64,000 bases of DNA from Aurantibacter aestuarii (GCF_003008425.1 NZ_PXOQ01000019.1:22936-86935); one strand, 5' to 3'. Positions 8,830 to 18,237 are shown, counted from the first letter of the stretch. Made by a program: numbers and translations. Notes: generated by a model from the letters alone, not told the origin.

Positions 8830-9915
8830 ATGCCACAAAACAATACTAAAAAGATAGGTTTAATAGTTGATAGCTTGTCCAATGGTGGCGCAGAAAAATC
8901 GGCAGCTCATCTATCTGTAATTTTAGAACATGCAGGATATAAGGTTATTATTATTGCTATAAAACCAGATGTGTCTTACGCTTATAAAGGAAATTTAATA
9001 CATTTAGGGAAACAGGTATCTCAAATTAAAATTGTTAAGCAAGTACAAAAGATTTTAAGATTTAAAAAAGCAGTTGCATCTCATCAAGGTACAATATGGA
9101 TAGATTATAGAATGCGTAATAGGAAATTAATGGAGTTTTTATTACATCGTCTGGTGTTTAAAAATGAACAGTTAATTTTAACCATTCATAACTATCATAT
9201 TGATTATCATATTCCTAAAGGAAATTACTTCAATAACCTTTATAAAAAACATCACATTACAGCGGTTTCAAAAGACATTAAAAAACGGTTAAAATCTGAA
9301 AAAAATATTGAAAGTACATATATTCCAAATGCTATAGATTTTGAAGCAATTAATGAAAAAGCTGATGCGTTTAAAGTAAATGAGCAATACATTGTTGCAG
9401 TCGGGAGATTATTTAATAAGGTGAAACAGTTTGATGTATTGATAGATGCGTATGCCAAATCCATTTTAAAAACACAGCATGTAAAATTATTTATTTTGGG
9501 TGAAGGCGAAGATAAATCGCTTTTACAACAGCAAATTAATCAGTTACATTTAAAGGAGCACATTCAACTTTTAGGATTTAAGGAAAATCCTTACCCATAT
9601 ATAAAAAATGCTAAATTTTTAACGCTAACCAGTAAGTTTGAGGGCTTACCAATGGTGATTTTGGAAGCTTTAAATTTAAATACACCTGTAATATCTTATA
9701 ACTGTCCTTCGGGTCCTTCGGAAATGATTATTCATAACAAAAACGGACTTTTAGTTGAAAATCAAAATCAAGAAAAACTAATTGAAGCGATGAATAGTTT
9801 GGTTTTATATCCCGATAAATTGAATGATTTAGCTAAAAATTCTCATGACTATTTATTACCTTACACTTCCAAATCACACCTAAATTATTGGGAAAACCTA
9901 TTTAAAAATTTATGA
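8830..9915 (+). CDS. Glycosyltransferase family 4
   Basis: This is a 361-residue GT-B enzyme. The N-terminal domain starts IGLIVDSLSNGGAEKSAAHL, the common GT4 acceptor-domain motif (xxxGGAE). The C-terminal domain has YIVAVGRLFNKVKQFDVLIDA (the G-R-x...K-x-x-x-L-x-x-A donor motif). It also has FILGEGEDKSLLQQQI, LLGFKENPYPYI, and the E-x7-E motif in FEGLPMVILEALNLNTPVIS. It retains the donor configuration (GT4 are retaining enzymes). It overlaps the ketoisomerase gene by 4 bp (ATGA at 9912), so the two are translationally coupled. Its role is chain extension of the surface glycan. Confidence 0.92.
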   Translation: MPQNNTKKIGLIVDSLSNGGAEKSAAHLSVILEHAGYKVIIIAIKPDVSYAYKGNLIHLGKQVSQIKIVKQVQKILRFKKAVASHQGTIWIDYRMRNRKLMEFLLHRLVFKNEQLILTIHNYHIDYHIPKGNYFNNLYKKHHITAVSKDIKKRLKSEKNIESTYIPNAIDFEAINEKADAFKVNEQYIVAVGRLFNKVKQFDVLIDAYAKSILKTQHVKLFILGEGEDKSLLQQQINQLHLKEHIQLLGFKENPYPYIKNAKFLTLTSKFEGLPMVILEALNLNTPVISYNCPSGPSEMIIHNKNGLLVENQNQEKLIEAMNSLVLYPDKLNDLAKNSHDYLLPYTSKSHLNYWENLFKNL

Positions 9916-10334
9916 CTAGTACAATCTCTCAGTGTACCATACATCAACTTCCTAAAATTGAAGATCATCGCGGTAATATTTCTGTTATAGAAAAAGACAT
10001 TTTGCCCTACGCTATAAAACGGGTCTATTATCTTTATGATGTGCCTTCTGGAGCCAAACGTGGCGGTCATGCGCACATTGACCAGTCGGAGCTTTTAGTG
10101 GCTGTAAGTGGTAGTTTTGATGTGATTGTAAATGATGGTCAAAATAAAAAAACGGTGACTTTAAATAAACCAGACCAAGGCTTATTAATTCCTAAAGGGA
10201 TTTGGAGAGAATTAGAAAACTTTTCGTCAGGCTCTGTGTGTTTGGTATTAGCTTCCGATGTTTATTTAGAAAGCGATTATATTAGAGATTTTGAAAATTT
10301 CAAGGCACACAAACTTAATAGCTCGTTACTCTAA
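9912..10334 (+). CDS. dTDP-6-deoxy-4-keto-hexose 3,4-ketoisomerase (FdtA/QdtA/WxcM cupin type)
   Basis: The 140-residue small cupin contains PKIEDHRGNISVIEKD (the EDxRGxxSxxE start of the family), IKRVYYLYDVPSGAKRGGHAH and QSELLVAVSGSFDVIVNDG. It ends with LIPKGIWRELENFSSGSVCLVLASD-type strands. The GGHAH histidines are the active-site pair of FdtA/QdtA. The enzyme moves the keto group of dTDP-4-keto-6-deoxyglucose from C4 to C3. The product would then be aminated, most likely by the DegT enzyme at 4730-5833. Whether the galacto (FdtA) or gluco (QdtA) product forms cannot be told here. The 3' end overlaps the convergent GT2 gene by 20 bp. rmlA and rmlB, needed for the substrate, are not in the window. 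Confidence 0.9.
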   Translation: MTSTISQCTIHQLPKIEDHRGNISVIEKDILPYAIKRVYYLYDVPSGAKRGGHAHIDQSELLVAVSGSFDVIVNDGQNKKTVTLNKPDQGLLIPKGIWRELENFSSGSVCLVLASDVYLESDYIRDFENFKAHKLNSSLL

Positions 10335-11259
10335 TTTTCCATTTTAATAAAACGCTCTTAAGCTGTTTTAAATTTTTTAAAACAAAAACGGGCATTCGTA
10401 ATAAAAAACGTTGCTTATGGCTTAAATTGTCTTGGTCTAAACCTTTTTTTAATAGTGATATATGGTCGAAATCATTAGTCATACGACTTTGAGAAAGCCA
10501 ATAGTATCGGTACGTGTCTAAATACTTTTTAAGACTAGAGTTTTGTTTTGCATCATTTTCAAAATGACTTAAATCTGGAAGTTTTTTTCCTTTAAAACCA
10601 ACTTTTGTCATTTGGTTTGGAATGTCTTGTCTCGAAATCACCAAAGGTTTAAAATAAAAAGCCATTTTGTAATCTAAATTCGCTTTTATATAAAACTCAA
10701 TGTCTTCAGCAAAAGTAACTGCTTCATTAAATTTAATAGCCTCAAACACCTCTTTATTGAAAGCAAAACTACTAGGTACGGTTATGGGTTGAAACAAGCT
10801 AGCATCAAAAAAATCATTCACAATAAATGTCGTGTCACGTTTTGCTTTAGGAATATTTTTTCTGGGTTGTAGCTGAAGTGATTCACTATAAAACTCTATA
10901 TAATCTGTGCCAAAAAGTGAAGCTTCAGGAAAATTAAGACTAAGTTGATGAATTTCTTTTAAGTACTGAGGTTGCCATAAATCGTCTGCATCTAAAAGTG
11001 CCAAAACCTTTCCCTTTGCTAATGAAATAGCTTCATTTCTTGTGGTAGATAATCCTTGGTTGGTTTGAGAAACTATGGTTTTTTGTTCAAAAGTACTTAA
11101 TGTTTTTTCCGCTATAGTTACACTTTTGTCTGTAGAGCCATCATTAACAATAATAATCTCAAAATCTAAAAACGACTGATTTAAAACACTTTCTAAAGTT
11201 GTCTTAATGAAATTTTCTTTATTATATAAAGGAATAATTACAGAAAAAAAAGGCGTCAT
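10315..11259 (-). CDS. Glycosyltransferase family 2
   Basis: The 314-residue product has a GT-A N-terminal domain. FFSVIIPLYNKENFIKTTLE is the typical start. IIVNDGSTDKS binds the nucleotide, and LALLDADDLWQP contains the metal-binding DxD-like triad at residues 90-93. SFAFNKEVFEAIKFNEAVTFAEDIEFYIK supplies the ED motif with the likely catalytic base. It is an inverting cytosolic transferase. It is encoded opposite to both neighbours and overlaps the ketoisomerase tail by 20 bp. The acceptor and donor are unknown. Confidence 0.92.
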   Translation of the reverse strand: MTPFFSVIIPLYNKENFIKTTLESVLNQSFLDFEIIIVNDGSTDKSVTIAEKTLSTFEQKTIVSQTNQGLSTTRNEAISLAKGKVLALLDADDLWQPQYLKEIHQLSLNFPEASLFGTDYIEFYSESLQLQPRKNIPKAKRDTTFIVNDFFDASLFQPITVPSSFAFNKEVFEAIKFNEAVTFAEDIEFYIKANLDYKMAFYFKPLVISRQDIPNQMTKVGFKGKKLPDLSHFENDAKQNSSLKKYLDTYRYYWLSQSRMTNDFDHISLLKKGLDQDNLSHKQRFLLRMPVFVLKNLKQLKSVLLKWKIRVTSY

Positions 11260-11333
11260 AGAAATTGGTTTTCAATACAAAAATAATAGATTTAATCGTA
11301 GTAGCGTTTAATACTAAAAATCAATTATTAGTT

Positions 11334-11341
11334 TAGCTTTG
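11334..11341 (+). promoter_or_regulatory. Putative -7 promoter element TAGCTTTG
   Basis: This matches TAnnTTTG and ends only 8 bp before ATG 11350. If it is used, the transcript would have almost no leader. No convincing -33 box was seen. Confidence 0.35.
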
Positions 11342-11349
11342 CCTTAAGT

Positions 11350-12453
11350 ATGCAAAAAACACTTCAAATAGTAATTTTTGATAATCCTTGTCCGCCAGAT
11401 TATGGTGGCGTTATAGATGTGTTTTATAAAATAAAAGCTTTGAAAGCTTTAGGTGTAAGACTTATACTGCATGTTTTTTATTCTGAAAGAAATCAATTTA
11501 CAGCGTTGGAGCAGTGGTGCGATATCTTGTACACTTATAAACGTAATAAATCATTTCTTCAGCATTTTTCTATTTTACCTTATGCTGTAAAATCTAGAAG
11601 TTCGGAGCAATTACTAACTCAACTTAACAACAGTGATGCGCCAATTTTATTTGAATCACTCGTAAGTACTAGTGTTTTAAACTCTTCAAAATTAAAACAA
11701 CAAAAATTGGTAAGAGCTCATAATATAGAACATCACTACAGTAAAGGGTTATTTAAAAGTGCCCAAAATTACATTCAAAAAACAGCCTTTTATATAGAGG
11801 CACTAAAACTAAAACGCTACGAATCTGTTTTGGATAATGCAGATGTTATTTTAAGTTTATCTGATTTTGAAACAGAATACTTTAAACAGCATTATACTAC
11901 TAGCGTTAAGTATTTAAAAATTTTTCAGGAGCATTCAAAAGTCATTAGTGAAAAAGGTAATGGTACTTATGCCTTATACCATGGTGATTTAACTATAGCA
12001 GATAATATTAAATCCGCATTATTTTTAATAGACGTATTTTCAGAGTTGGAACATCCATTAATTATAGCAGGAAGAATAATTCCAGATAGTATTACTCAAA
12101 AAGTATCAGGATTTAATCATATTAAGTGTGAGATTATAAAAGATCAATCCCATTTAAATCAACTAATTAAAGAGGCGCATATAAATACATTGTATTCTTT
12201 TCAGAAATCTGGCACAAAACTAAAAGTGTTTACTGCTTTATTTAAAGGAAAACATTGCATCGTTAATAAAAACATGATAGATGATGCTAATATTTTAAGT
12301 TGTTGTGAGCTAGCAGAAACGTTAGAATCGTATAGAGTTACGGTTAACAGATTGTTTCAAACCGATTTTAAAATTGCAACTACACGTATAAAGGCTTTAG
12401 AATCTTACCATCCTGAAAATTTAGCAAAGCAATTAGTAGAGTTTATAAATTAA
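11350..12453 (+). CDS. GT-B-fold glycosyltransferase, family 4-like
   Basis: The 367-residue protein starts LQIVIFDNPCPPDYGGVIDV, resembling the P-P-x-x-GG acceptor loop of GT4 enzymes. The linker RAHNIEHHYSKGLF and DVILSLSDFETEYFKQHY resemble the H-N-x-E and S-x-x-E-x-x-x segments of this class. The C-terminal half is less canonical: YHGDLTIADNIKSALFLIDVF and IIAGRIIPD are recognisable donor-domain strands. The usual E-x7-E is weak (LKVFTALFKGKHCIVN). It may therefore be a divergent or low-activity member. Its stop overlaps the convergent ftsE gene by 4 bp, closing the glycan locus. Confidence 0.75.
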   Translation: MQKTLQIVIFDNPCPPDYGGVIDVFYKIKALKALGVRLILHVFYSERNQFTALEQWCDILYTYKRNKSFLQHFSILPYAVKSRSSEQLLTQLNNSDAPILFESLVSTSVLNSSKLKQQKLVRAHNIEHHYSKGLFKSAQNYIQKTAFYIEALKLKRYESVLDNADVILSLSDFETEYFKQHYTTSVKYLKIFQEHSKVISEKGNGTYALYHGDLTIADNIKSALFLIDVFSELEHPLIIAGRIIPDSITQKVSGFNHIKCEIIKDQSHLNQLIKEAHINTLYSFQKSGTKLKVFTALFKGKHCIVNKNMIDDANILSCCELAETLESYRVTVNRLFQTDFKIATTRIKALESYHPENLAKQLVEFIN

Positions 12454-13133
12454 GATTTGCGTTGCACCACTTCAAAAATACGGCTCTCGTCGCACTTTAA
12501 AGTTTTACTTGGGTATTTTAGTAACAGTGCATAATCGTGTGTTGCCATTAAAATGGTATTACCATTTTTATTTAATTGCTGCAACACTTCCATAACTTCT
12601 ACACTAGTTTGTGGATCTAAGTTTCCAGTTGGCTCGTCTGCAATAATTAATTCTGGATGGTTTAATAACGCTCGTGCAATTGCAATACGTTGTTGCTCTC
12701 CACCAGAAAGTTCATGAGGGAATTTATAACTTTTACTTGCCATACCTACTTTTTCAAGACATTCGTTAATACGTTCGTCTATTTTAGCTTTCTCTTTCCA
12801 GCCAGTAGCTTTTAAAACAAATGCTAAATTATCGTAGACTTTTCGGTCGGATAATAATTGAAAATCTTGAAACACCACTCCTAATTTTCGTCTTAAATAC
12901 GGGATTTCTTTTTCCTTTAAAGTATCTAAATCAAATTCCACAATTTTGCCAACACCTTTTTTAAGCGGTAAATCGCCGTATAAGGTTTTCATAAAACTAC
13001 TTTTTCCAGAACCCGTTTTACCAATTAAATAGACAAATTCGCCACGATTAACTTCTAAATTAACATTAGAGATAATTAAATTATCACCTTGAAAAATTGA
13101 CGCATCTTGAAGTTTTAAAATTGCTGTAGCCAT
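12450..13133 (-). CDS. ftsE: Cell division ATP-binding protein FtsE
   Basis: This 227-residue ABC ATPase has Walker A GKTGSGKSS at residues 38-46, a Q-loop in VVFQDFQLLSDRKVYDNLAF, the signature LSGGEQQRIAIARAL and Walker B LIIADEPTGNLDP. Length and the Q-loop context (DFQLLSDRKVYDNLAFVL) match FtsE. With FtsX it forms the inner-membrane complex that activates peptidoglycan hydrolases at the septum. No ftsX lies beside it, which is common in Bacteroidota. It is convergent with the last glycosyltransferase gene (4-bp overlap) and divergent from the TPR gene at 13278. Confidence 0.9.
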   Translation of the reverse strand: MATAILKLQDASIFQGDNLIISNVNLEVNRGEFVYLIGKTGSGKSSFMKTLYGDLPLKKGVGKIVEFDLDTLKEKEIPYLRRKLGVVFQDFQLLSDRKVYDNLAFVLKATGWKEKAKIDERINECLEKVGMASKSYKFPHELSGGEQQRIAIARALLNHPELIIADEPTGNLDPQTSVEVMEVLQQLNKNGNTILMATHDYALLLKYPSKTLKCDESRIFEVVQRKS

Positions 13134-13248
13134 ATGTTGGGTTTTGTAAAATGTAAAAATTTACAGTAAAGTAAATACAAATTTTTAGTAAAGGTAAATA
13201 ACAAAACAATTATAACATATTTCTAACGTTTAAAAATTAGGATTTAGA

Positions 13249-13256
13249 TATATTTG
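13249..13256 (+). promoter_or_regulatory. Putative -7 promoter element TATATTTG
   Basis: This is an exact fit to TAnnTTTG, 21 bp upstream of ATG 13278, in the divergent ftsE/TPR intergenic region. A TTTA/GTTT stretch lies at about the right distance for -33. It probably drives the 13278-18059 operon. Confidence 0.5.
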
Positions 13257-13277
13257 AACGAATTAAAACCTACCTGA

Positions 13278-16200
13278 ATGACTTTTAAAAAATGCCTGTT
13301 TTTTTTAATGGTTTGCTTTTTTGCTTTTAACCTTAAAGCACAACAAACTAAAATATTCTCACATAGTTTAGTAAGTTTTAAGAAAGCTGAAGATTTATAT
13401 AAAAAGAAACAATACCAAACCGCTCAAAATTTATTTGGAAGAATAAAAAAAGACACAAAAGATTTTGAAGTAGAAAGCGACTGTGCCTATTACATTGCTA
13501 ATTGTGCCGTAAGACTTAATCAGCAAAATGCCGATGTGTTAATGGAAGATTTTGTTCAAAATTATCCTACTAGCACGAAACGTAATGCTGCATTTTTAAA
13601 TGTAGCTACCTATTATTTTGAAAACGCAAATTATGCCTATGCACAAAAATGGTTTGAAAAGGTAGATGAAAGTCGTTTAACCTCAAACCAACAGGAAACG
13701 TATAATTTTAGCAAAGGTTACACGGCATTTACTACTAAAAATTTTACTGAAGCGAAACGTTATTTAACTAAAGTTGAAAATTCGTCCACATATGGGTCAC
13801 AAGCCAAATATTATTTGGGTTTTATGGCATATGAAGGAGATGATTATACCAGCGCCAATACTTATTTCGACCAAGTAAGCGGAGAAGAAAAGTATAAAGA
13901 GAAGCTTACTTACTATCAGGCGGATTTAAATTTTAAACTAGGGAAGTTTGAAGAAGCTATAAAATTAGCCAAAGCCCAATTAGATAAAAGCAACGCTAAT
14001 GAAGTTTCAGAATTAAATAAAATTATAGGCGAAAGTTATTTCAACTTAAAAAATTATGAAGAAGCCTTACCGTACTTAAAAGCTTATAAAGGTAAAAATG
14101 GTAAATGGTCTAATACGGATTATTATCAGCTAGGCTACACATACTACAAACAAAAAGATTATACGAAAGCTGTTTCAGAATTTAATAAAATTATAAATGC
14201 AGACGACAAGGTTGCACAGAATGCCTATTACCATTTAGGGGAAAGTTACATCAATCTTAATAAAAAACAAGAAGCTCTAAATGCCTTTAGAACCGCTTCA
14301 AATATGATTTACGATGTTAAAATTCAGGAAGATGCGGCTCTAAACTATGCTAAATTAAGTTATGAAGTAGGAAACGTATATAAATCTGTTCCAGAAGTTT
14401 TAAATGATTTCTTAGAGAAATATCCTAATTCTCCTCACAAAGAACACATCGAAAATTTATTAATTGATTCTTACATCACCTCTAAAAACTATAAGGAGGC
14501 TTTAGTGGTTTTAAAAGGAAAAAATAGCTTTGAAAATAAAAAAGCTTACCAAAAAGTCGCTTTTTACAGAGGTTTAGAATTATATAATGAGACTAATTAT
14601 ACCAAAGCAAAAGAGTTTTTTGAAGGTTCTTTAAAAGAGCAAATAGATGAATTGTACACCGCAAGAGCTACATTTTGGTTGGCGGAAACCAATTACAACA
14701 CTTCAAATTTTAATGAGGCTTTAATTGGTTTTAAGCAATTTGAAACGAGTGGTAAATCTTCAGTGACCCCAGAATTTGCACATTTAGATTACAATTTGGC
14801 TTACACTTATTTCAAACTGAAAGATTACGTGAAATCTTCAGCATCTTTTAAAAATTACATCTCAAAAAATCCTAAAGATGTAAACCGATTAAATGATGCT
14901 TATTTAAGATTGGCAGATGGTTATTTTGTAAGTAGCGATTATACCAATGCGATTTCTGCTTATAACGAAGCCATCAAAATTGGTGCGTTAGAAAAAGACT
15001 ATGCGGCATTCCAAAAAGCATTAAGTTACGGTTATATTGGTGATCAAACTAAAAAAATACAGCAGTTAGAACAATTCTTAGCAACTTATAAAGGTTCAAA
15101 TTTACAGGACGATGCGCTATATACTTTAGCTAATGCTTATATAGATAATAATAGTACGGTTGAGGCAATGAAAACCTATTCTAAATTGGTTAATAGCTTT
15201 CCAGAAAGTCCTTTAGTGTCTAAAGCCTTATTACGTCAAGGTTTGTCGTACTATAATAAAAATGATAATGCAGAAGCACTTTCAAAATTTAAGCAAATTG
15301 CCAAGCAATTCCCAGCAACACCAGAAGCCAATCAGGCTGTAGCAACAGCTAGACTTATTTATATAGATATGGGTCAGGTTAACGATTATGCGGCTTGGGT
15401 AAAAACTTTAGGATTTGTGCAGGTGTCTAATGCCGATTTAGATAATGCGACCTATCAGGCTGCCGAAAAACAATATCTAGATGCCAATGCTAAAGAGGCA
15501 ATTAAACAATTTAATAACTATATCAATCAGTTTCCTAAAGGACTTCATGCTAAAGAGGCACATTTCTACTTGGCACAATTATATTATAAAGATAATTTAA
15601 CAGAGAATGCTACGCCACATTTCGAGTATGTTGTAAATGCACCAAAAAGTGAATTTACAGAAGAAGCCTTGCTGCGTTTATCTCAAATTTACTTAGCGTC
15701 TAAAGATTACTGGAAAGCCATCCCGGTTTTAAAACGTTTGGAAGCAGAAGCTAACTTTTCTCAGAACACACTTTTTGCACAATCTAATATTATGAAAGCT
15801 TATTACGAGCTTAAAAAATATCCGGAAGCCGATGCTTATGCCAATAAAGTTTTAGCCAATGCGAGTATTGATCAAAATATAAAAAACGATGCTAAAATAA
15901 TTATAGCACGTTCGGCTTTAAAATTAAATGACAACCAAAAAGCACAACAAGCTTATGCGGAAGTGGAAAAAACGGCAACAGGAGAAACTGCTGCTGAAGC
16001 GTTGTATTACAACGCCTATTTTAAACATGAAGCGAAACAGTTTGAAGCTAGTAATGTGGTGACACAAAAATTAGTAAAAGACTATTCGACCTATAAATAC
16101 TATGGCGCAAAAGGTTTAATTGTGATGGCTAAAAATTTTAATGCTTTAGACGATGCATTTCAGTCAACTTATATTTTAGAAAGTGTTATTAAAAATTTCG

Positions 16201-16295
16201 CCACTTTTGAAGACGTGGTGCAAGAAGCTCAAGAGACGTTAAAGGCAATTAAAATAGAACAGGCCAAAACAAATTCTTCAGTTATACCAGACTAA
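13278..16295 (+). CDS. Large secreted or periplasmic tetratricopeptide-repeat protein
   Basis: The 1005-residue protein has a signal peptide (MTFKKCLFFLMVCFFAFNLKAQ). After it come TPR-like helical repeats along nearly its whole length. Recurrent A-x-Y-x-L-G-x-x-Y and F-x-x-A pairs are visible, for example YQLGYTYYKQKDYTKAVSEF and YYHLGESYINLNKKQEALNAF. It has no enzymatic motif. Such long TPR solenoids act as periplasmic scaffolds. The gene is followed after 36 bp by an outer-membrane barrel gene and shares a terminator with it, so the two products probably function together at the outer membrane. The divergent neighbour is ftsE. I do not recognise a named function. Confidence 0.85.
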   Translation: MTFKKCLFFLMVCFFAFNLKAQQTKIFSHSLVSFKKAEDLYKKKQYQTAQNLFGRIKKDTKDFEVESDCAYYIANCAVRLNQQNADVLMEDFVQNYPTSTKRNAAFLNVATYYFENANYAYAQKWFEKVDESRLTSNQQETYNFSKGYTAFTTKNFTEAKRYLTKVENSSTYGSQAKYYLGFMAYEGDDYTSANTYFDQVSGEEKYKEKLTYYQADLNFKLGKFEEAIKLAKAQLDKSNANEVSELNKIIGESYFNLKNYEEALPYLKAYKGKNGKWSNTDYYQLGYTYYKQKDYTKAVSEFNKIINADDKVAQNAYYHLGESYINLNKKQEALNAFRTASNMIYDVKIQEDAALNYAKLSYEVGNVYKSVPEVLNDFLEKYPNSPHKEHIENLLIDSYITSKNYKEALVVLKGKNSFENKKAYQKVAFYRGLELYNETNYTKAKEFFEGSLKEQIDELYTARATFWLAETNYNTSNFNEALIGFKQFETSGKSSVTPEFAHLDYNLAYTYFKLKDYVKSSASFKNYISKNPKDVNRLNDAYLRLADGYFVSSDYTNAISAYNEAIKIGALEKDYAAFQKALSYGYIGDQTKKIQQLEQFLATYKGSNLQDDALYTLANAYIDNNSTVEAMKTYSKLVNSFPESPLVSKALLRQGLSYYNKNDNAEALSKFKQIAKQFPATPEANQAVATARLIYIDMGQVNDYAAWVKTLGFVQVSNADLDNATYQAAEKQYLDANAKEAIKQFNNYINQFPKGLHAKEAHFYLAQLYYKDNLTENATPHFEYVVNAPKSEFTEEALLRLSQIYLASKDYWKAIPVLKRLEAEANFSQNTLFAQSNIMKAYYELKKYPEADAYANKVLANASIDQNIKNDAKIIIARSALKLNDNQKAQQAYAEVEKTATGETAAEALYYNAYFKHEAKQFEASNVVTQKLVKDYSTYKYYGAKGLIVMAKNFNALDDAFQSTYILESVIKNFATFEDVVQEAQETLKAIKIEQAKTNSSVIPD

Positions 16296-16331
16296 TTTTT
16301 TTAAAATAATTCATTAGAGATATTTCAATTT

Positions 16332-18059
16332 ATGTTTAAGATAAGATATAGTTTATTCATTATTTTTTGTGTTTTAAGTCACTCGCTTTTGGCACAGGAG
16401 CGTCAGCAAGACACACTTAAAACAGATGTTATAGATGTGGTAAAACCTTACACGCCAAGCATTAGTGACGCTTTTAAAATAAAAGAACAACCTAATTTAA
16501 ATGATGATACTGTTAATGAAAAAAAGGCAATAGATTATACCATATTTTCATTTCCTGTAGCGTCAACATTTACACCAGCTAAAGGTAAAGCCGCAGTAAT
16601 TGATAAAGCCAAGAAAGAATTGTTGTACGATAATTATGCAAATATAGGTTTAGGTACCAATACCACTATTTTAGGAGAAGTGTATTTAAACCATAAAATT
16701 GGACGTAACCAAAATATTGGTACTTACTTATCTCACTTATCATCGCAAGTTGGCGTAGATGATGTATTAAGAGATACCGATTTTTCGGACTCTAAAATAG
16801 ACTTAAACTATAAAGATCGCGCCAAGAATTATACCTTTCAATTAAATACAGGGTTCGAGTTTAAAAGCAATAACTGGTATGGTTTGCAACAACCTTTATT
16901 TACACAAGAAAATGCAGATTCTTTAGATGTTAGTCAATCTTATAACAACGCTTACCTTAAAGGAACTGTAAGTTTTGAAAATAGTGTTTTAAAATCTGGA
17001 GATATTTTATTCCGACGTTTTGCCGATAAATTAGATTCCGCAGAAAACCGATTTTTTGCTGAAACGGAAGCTGAATTTGAAATTTTAGAAAGTCCAATCA
17101 CTTTAGGTTTGTATGTTGATTATTTATCAGGACAATTTGAGCGCAATTATTTTACAGATGAAGCGGTAAACTATGGAAATATTCAGGTAGGTTTAATGCC
17201 AACTTATACGTTTTTTACAGATGATTTATTGGTGAATATAGGACTTAAAACGGTTTATGCTAATGATACCGAGTTTGGAAAAAGTAAATTCTTTATTTAT
17301 CCTAATGTAAAAGCAACATATAATTTGGTAGAACAATATGTGTCTGCTTTTGCAGGTTTAACAGGAGAATTACAACAAAATTCTTATTATGGTTTTGTAG
17401 AGGAAAATCAGTTTGTTTCTCCAGATTTATTTATCACACCAAGCGACCAGCAATATAAAGCTTATGGAGGTCTAAGAGGTAAAGTAACAAACAGTACGAG
17501 CTATCAAATAGATGCCAGTTATTCTAATACAGAAACTATGGCATTATTTAAAAACAACACCATAACGGCATCAAACCGTCCTTATTCTTACGGAAACTCT
17601 TTTGGAGTGGTTTACGATAATGTATCGACCTTAACTTTTGGTGGACGTCTGGATTTCGATTTTAACCAAAAGATTAATTTGGGAGTAAAAGGAACGTATT
17701 ATTCTTATAAAACCACTTTTGAAGAAGAAGCTTGGAATTTGCCTAACATAGATATTGCAGCATTTTTGGATTATAAAATTAATGACAAGTTTACTGCAGG
17801 AGCAAGTTTGTTTTTTGTTGGCGAGCGTAAGGATGAATTAACTTTAGACAGCACAAGGTTTCCTATTACAGACTCTGAAGTAATTAATTTAGATGCTTAC
17901 ATAGACTTAAATGCTTACGTGGATTATCAGATTAATAATCAGTTTTCGGCTTATTTTAAAGCATTAAATGTTGTGGCTAATCAGTATGAAAAATGGCAAA
18001 ACACACCGGTACAAGGCTTTCAGGTTTTAGTTGGTGCCACCTATAAATTTAATTTTTAA
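16332..18059 (+). CDS. Outer-membrane beta-barrel protein (TonB-receptor-like annotation, no plug seen)
   Basis: The 575-residue product has a signal peptide ending LSHSLLAQ. A short N-terminal segment follows (TDVIDVVKPYTPSISDAFK, which could resemble a TonB-box region). Alternating amphipathic strands rich in aromatic residues then run to the C-terminus, which ends in aromatic Phe (VGATYKFNF), as outer-membrane barrels do. No typical plug-domain motifs are visible, so it is smaller than a full TonB-dependent receptor. It is the second gene of an operon with the TPR protein and is followed by a strong intrinsic terminator. A TPR-plus-barrel pair suggests assembly or secretion at the outer membrane; the function is not known. 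Confidence 0.75.
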   Translation: MFKIRYSLFIIFCVLSHSLLAQERQQDTLKTDVIDVVKPYTPSISDAFKIKEQPNLNDDTVNEKKAIDYTIFSFPVASTFTPAKGKAAVIDKAKKELLYDNYANIGLGTNTTILGEVYLNHKIGRNQNIGTYLSHLSSQVGVDDVLRDTDFSDSKIDLNYKDRAKNYTFQLNTGFEFKSNNWYGLQQPLFTQENADSLDVSQSYNNAYLKGTVSFENSVLKSGDILFRRFADKLDSAENRFFAETEAEFEILESPITLGLYVDYLSGQFERNYFTDEAVNYGNIQVGLMPTYTFFTDDLLVNIGLKTVYANDTEFGKSKFFIYPNVKATYNLVEQYVSAFAGLTGELQQNSYYGFVEENQFVSPDLFITPSDQQYKAYGGLRGKVTNSTSYQIDASYSNTETMALFKNNTITASNRPYSYGNSFGVVYDNVSTLTFGGRLDFDFNQKINLGVKGTYYSYKTTFEEEAWNLPNIDIAAFLDYKINDKFTAGASLFFVGERKDELTLDSTRFPITDSEVINLDAYIDLNAYVDYQINNQFSAYFKALNVVANQYEKWQNTPVQGFQVLVGATYKFNF

Positions 18060-18135
18060 GGGATTATGACGCAACCTTTTAAAATTTGTTGCATCTAATA
18101 GATATATTATAAGGTTCTGCCATAAACCTCATAAT

Positions 18136-18175
18136 AAAAAACCTTAAGGCTTTCCCCAAAGTTTTAAGGTTTTTT
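18136..18175 (+). terminator. Rho-independent terminator after the TPR/barrel operon
   Basis: The stem AAAAAACCTTAA pairs perfectly with TTAAGGTTTTTT. Two G-U pairs and CTTT/AAAG extend it to a CCCC loop, and it is followed by a T run. The A run on the 5' side makes it potentially bidirectional. Confidence 0.9.
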
Positions 18176-18237
18176 TCTGCCTGCTTATCTCAACAATATT
18201 GGCTATTTTAGCTATACTAATTTTAGAATATATCAGG

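Noticed and set aside
18199..18237. Upstream TTG start for the amidohydrolase
   Set aside because: It lies directly behind the terminator and would put residues before the lipoprotein signal; ATG 18238 gives a normal lipobox.
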